Part shown: positions 4,632 to 5,613 of the stretch, in pieces
How positions within the stretch are numbered: the stretch's first letter is position 1
Layout: each line of letters begins with the position of its first letter
From: Bacillota bacterium
GTDB taxonomy: Bacteria > Bacillota_E > RBS10-35 > JAJYVN01
Length of the DNA: 5,613 nt
Assembly: GCA_021846605.1 (NCBI GenBank)
Contig: JAJZWQ010000180.1
Location: 1 to 5,613, forward strand
Direction of reading: 5' to 3'
The notes under the pieces: model-generated
What the model saw: the letters and a program-made list of their open reading frames with translations, nothing else
Databases searched by the model: none
What the model was told of the DNA's origin: nothing
Made by a program: the position numbers and the translations under genes

Positions 4632-5613
4632 TCAGATCCCGGTGAGCGTGGGCGCCACGTCCGGCCCGTGGGTTGGGAAGAGGGCCGTGACGGCGCCCTG
4701 GCGCTGGGCCGATTGGGCGGCCGTCTGCTGGAAGGTGGTGACCTGGTGGGCCAGCTGCTTGAAGGCGCTCTGGACGCTGAGCTTTTGATTCCAGACATTG
4801 GTCAGGGTTGAGCCGATCATGCTCTCGGCCTGCGGGTCCTGGTATTTCCAGAACTCCTGGCCGTAGCCGTAGCCCTGCTCGGCGGCGATGCGCCACCACT
4901 TCAGTTGCTTGTTCTGCGTCATCGGGGCGACGGCGCGGATCAGCGTTTCCCATTCGGCCCACATGCCGATGAGGTTCGGGAAGCTCAGGGTGGACTTGAT
5001 CAGGAAACGGTTGGTCTCCTTGGTGGCGGCCACGAATTTGAACAACTCCCAGGCAAGTTCCTGGTTTTTGAAGTGTGCGTTGACCCCGTAGAAGTCGACC
5101 TGCACGTTCGTCGCGCGCCGCACGGGCCAGCGCGGCAGCGGGATCACGTCCCATTTGATGTTGGTGCCCAGGACGTTGACCGCCTCGAACAGCATGTTGC
5201 CGGCGGATTGGTACATCACCACGCGGTCCTGCATGATCGCGTTGGCACCGCGCCCCAGGCCCCCGCGGTTGATCATGTATTTGTCCCATATCAAGGGAAA
5301 CATCCAGTTGCCGGCGGCCAGGCACTGCTTGGAGTCCATGAGGCAGATGGTGTGGGTCGGGTCCATCTCCTCGCCACCGAAACCCTTGAACATAAAGGGC
5401 AGGGCGTCGAAGCCGGTTGGCGACCATTCCCACGTGGTGCCGTAGCGGTGCTGGCCGCCCTTGGTGGTGCCGCTGACCGACTTCCAGACCGCGGGCGCGG
5501 TGTTGTAGTCCCATTGGGGATCGGGGTAGGGGAGGCCGAGGGTGTCAAAGAGGGTCTGGTTGTAGATCAGAGGCTGGCAGGCGGTGTAGGCCGGCACCCC
5601 GTAGAGTCCGGAG
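4632..5613 (-). CDS. ABC transporter extracellular solute-binding protein, family 1 (N-terminus outside window)
   Basis: Read on the minus strand, the frame is open from the window edge to the TGA at 4632-4634, giving 326 residues. It begins SGLYGVPAYTACQPLIYNQ, followed by LFDTLGLPYPDPQWD, the hallmark stretch of family-1 (sugar-type) binding proteins. A WDVIPLP segment then FYGVNAHFKNQELAWELFKFVA are the usual later landmarks (interlobe strand and the helix before the C-terminal lobe). The protein is rich in Trp, Tyr and Phe, as expected for sugar stacking, but the ligand cannot be named. Full-length members have about 420-450 residues, so some 100 residues with the lipoprotein or secretion signal lie beyond 5613. 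A GTG at codon 5595-5597 is not a real start because the conserved LYG motif precedes it. The 3' end faces the GNAT gene, so any permease genes in the same operon must lie to the right. GC content is visibly lower than in the thiazole genes. Confidence 0.88.
   Translation of the reverse strand, partial: SGLYGVPAYTACQPLIYNQTLFDTLGLPYPDPQWDYNTAPAVWKSVSGTTKGGQHRYGTTWEWSPTGFDALPFMFKGFGGEEMDPTHTICLMDSKQCLAAGNWMFPLIWDKYMINRGGLGRGANAIMQDRVVMYQSAGNMLFEAVNVLGTNIKWDVIPLPRWPVRRATNVQVDFYGVNAHFKNQELAWELFKFVAATKETNRFLIKSTLSFPNLIGMWAEWETLIRAVAPMTQNKQLKWWRIAAEQGYGYGQEFWKYQDPQAESMIGSTLTNVWNQKLSVQSAFKQLAHQVTTFQQTAAQSAQRQGAVTALFPTHGPDVAPTLTGI

Noticed and set aside
4495..5514. Second minus-strand frame overlapping the solute-binding protein
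   Set aside because: It is a +1 shadow with Arg/Gly/His-rich composition, while the other frame carries clear binding-protein motifs.

Overview
The window is GC-rich bacterial DNA (about 70% GC by eye) from an accession I cannot identify. The strong G/C third-position bias, the Bacillus-like set of thiazole genes (tenI, thiS-thiG, thiO) and a textbook hairpin-plus-U-tract terminator suggest a high-GC member of the Firmicutes or a similar lineage. That is an inference; actinobacterial or chloroflexotal origin is not excluded.

Layout from left to right. (1) Positions 1-453 hold the 3' end of a membrane metal-permease gene of the nickel/cobalt type, with a histidine-packed loop; its 5' part lies outside the window. 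(2) Positions 454-814 hold no confident gene. This stretch contains a short coding-like fragment (526-669), a good sigma-70-type promoter (685-713) and a compact, structured leader. In the leader, one hairpin (729-766) and an intrinsic-terminator hairpin with U-tract (761-797) share bases and cannot form together. (3) Positions 815-3585 are a tightly packed thiamin-thiazole operon on the + strand: a TenI/ThiE-like TIM-barrel protein, a ThiS-ThiG fusion, and the glycine oxidase ThiO. (4) Positions 3653-4522 encode a GNAT acetyltransferase on the same strand, after a stem-loop and a possible weak promoter. (5) Positions 4583-4623 form a long stem-loop between convergent genes. (6) Positions 4632-5613 on the minus strand are the C-terminal three quarters or so of an ABC-transporter family-1 solute-binding protein, cut by the window edge.

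How the genes work together: ThiO oxidises glycine to the imine; ThiS carries sulfur as a C-terminal thiocarboxylate; ThiG condenses these with deoxyxylulose 5-phosphate into the thiazole; and TenI aromatises the thiazole tautomer. ThiF, which activates ThiS, is not in the window. Three points stand out. The operon leader looks like a transcription attenuator but lacks the TPP-riboswitch signature. The ThiS Gly-Gly end is buried inside a fusion. The TenI-like protein lacks about 15 residues that normally include a barrel strand and the catalytic-histidine motif. The permease, GNAT and solute-binding genes have no evident functional link to the thiazole operon.
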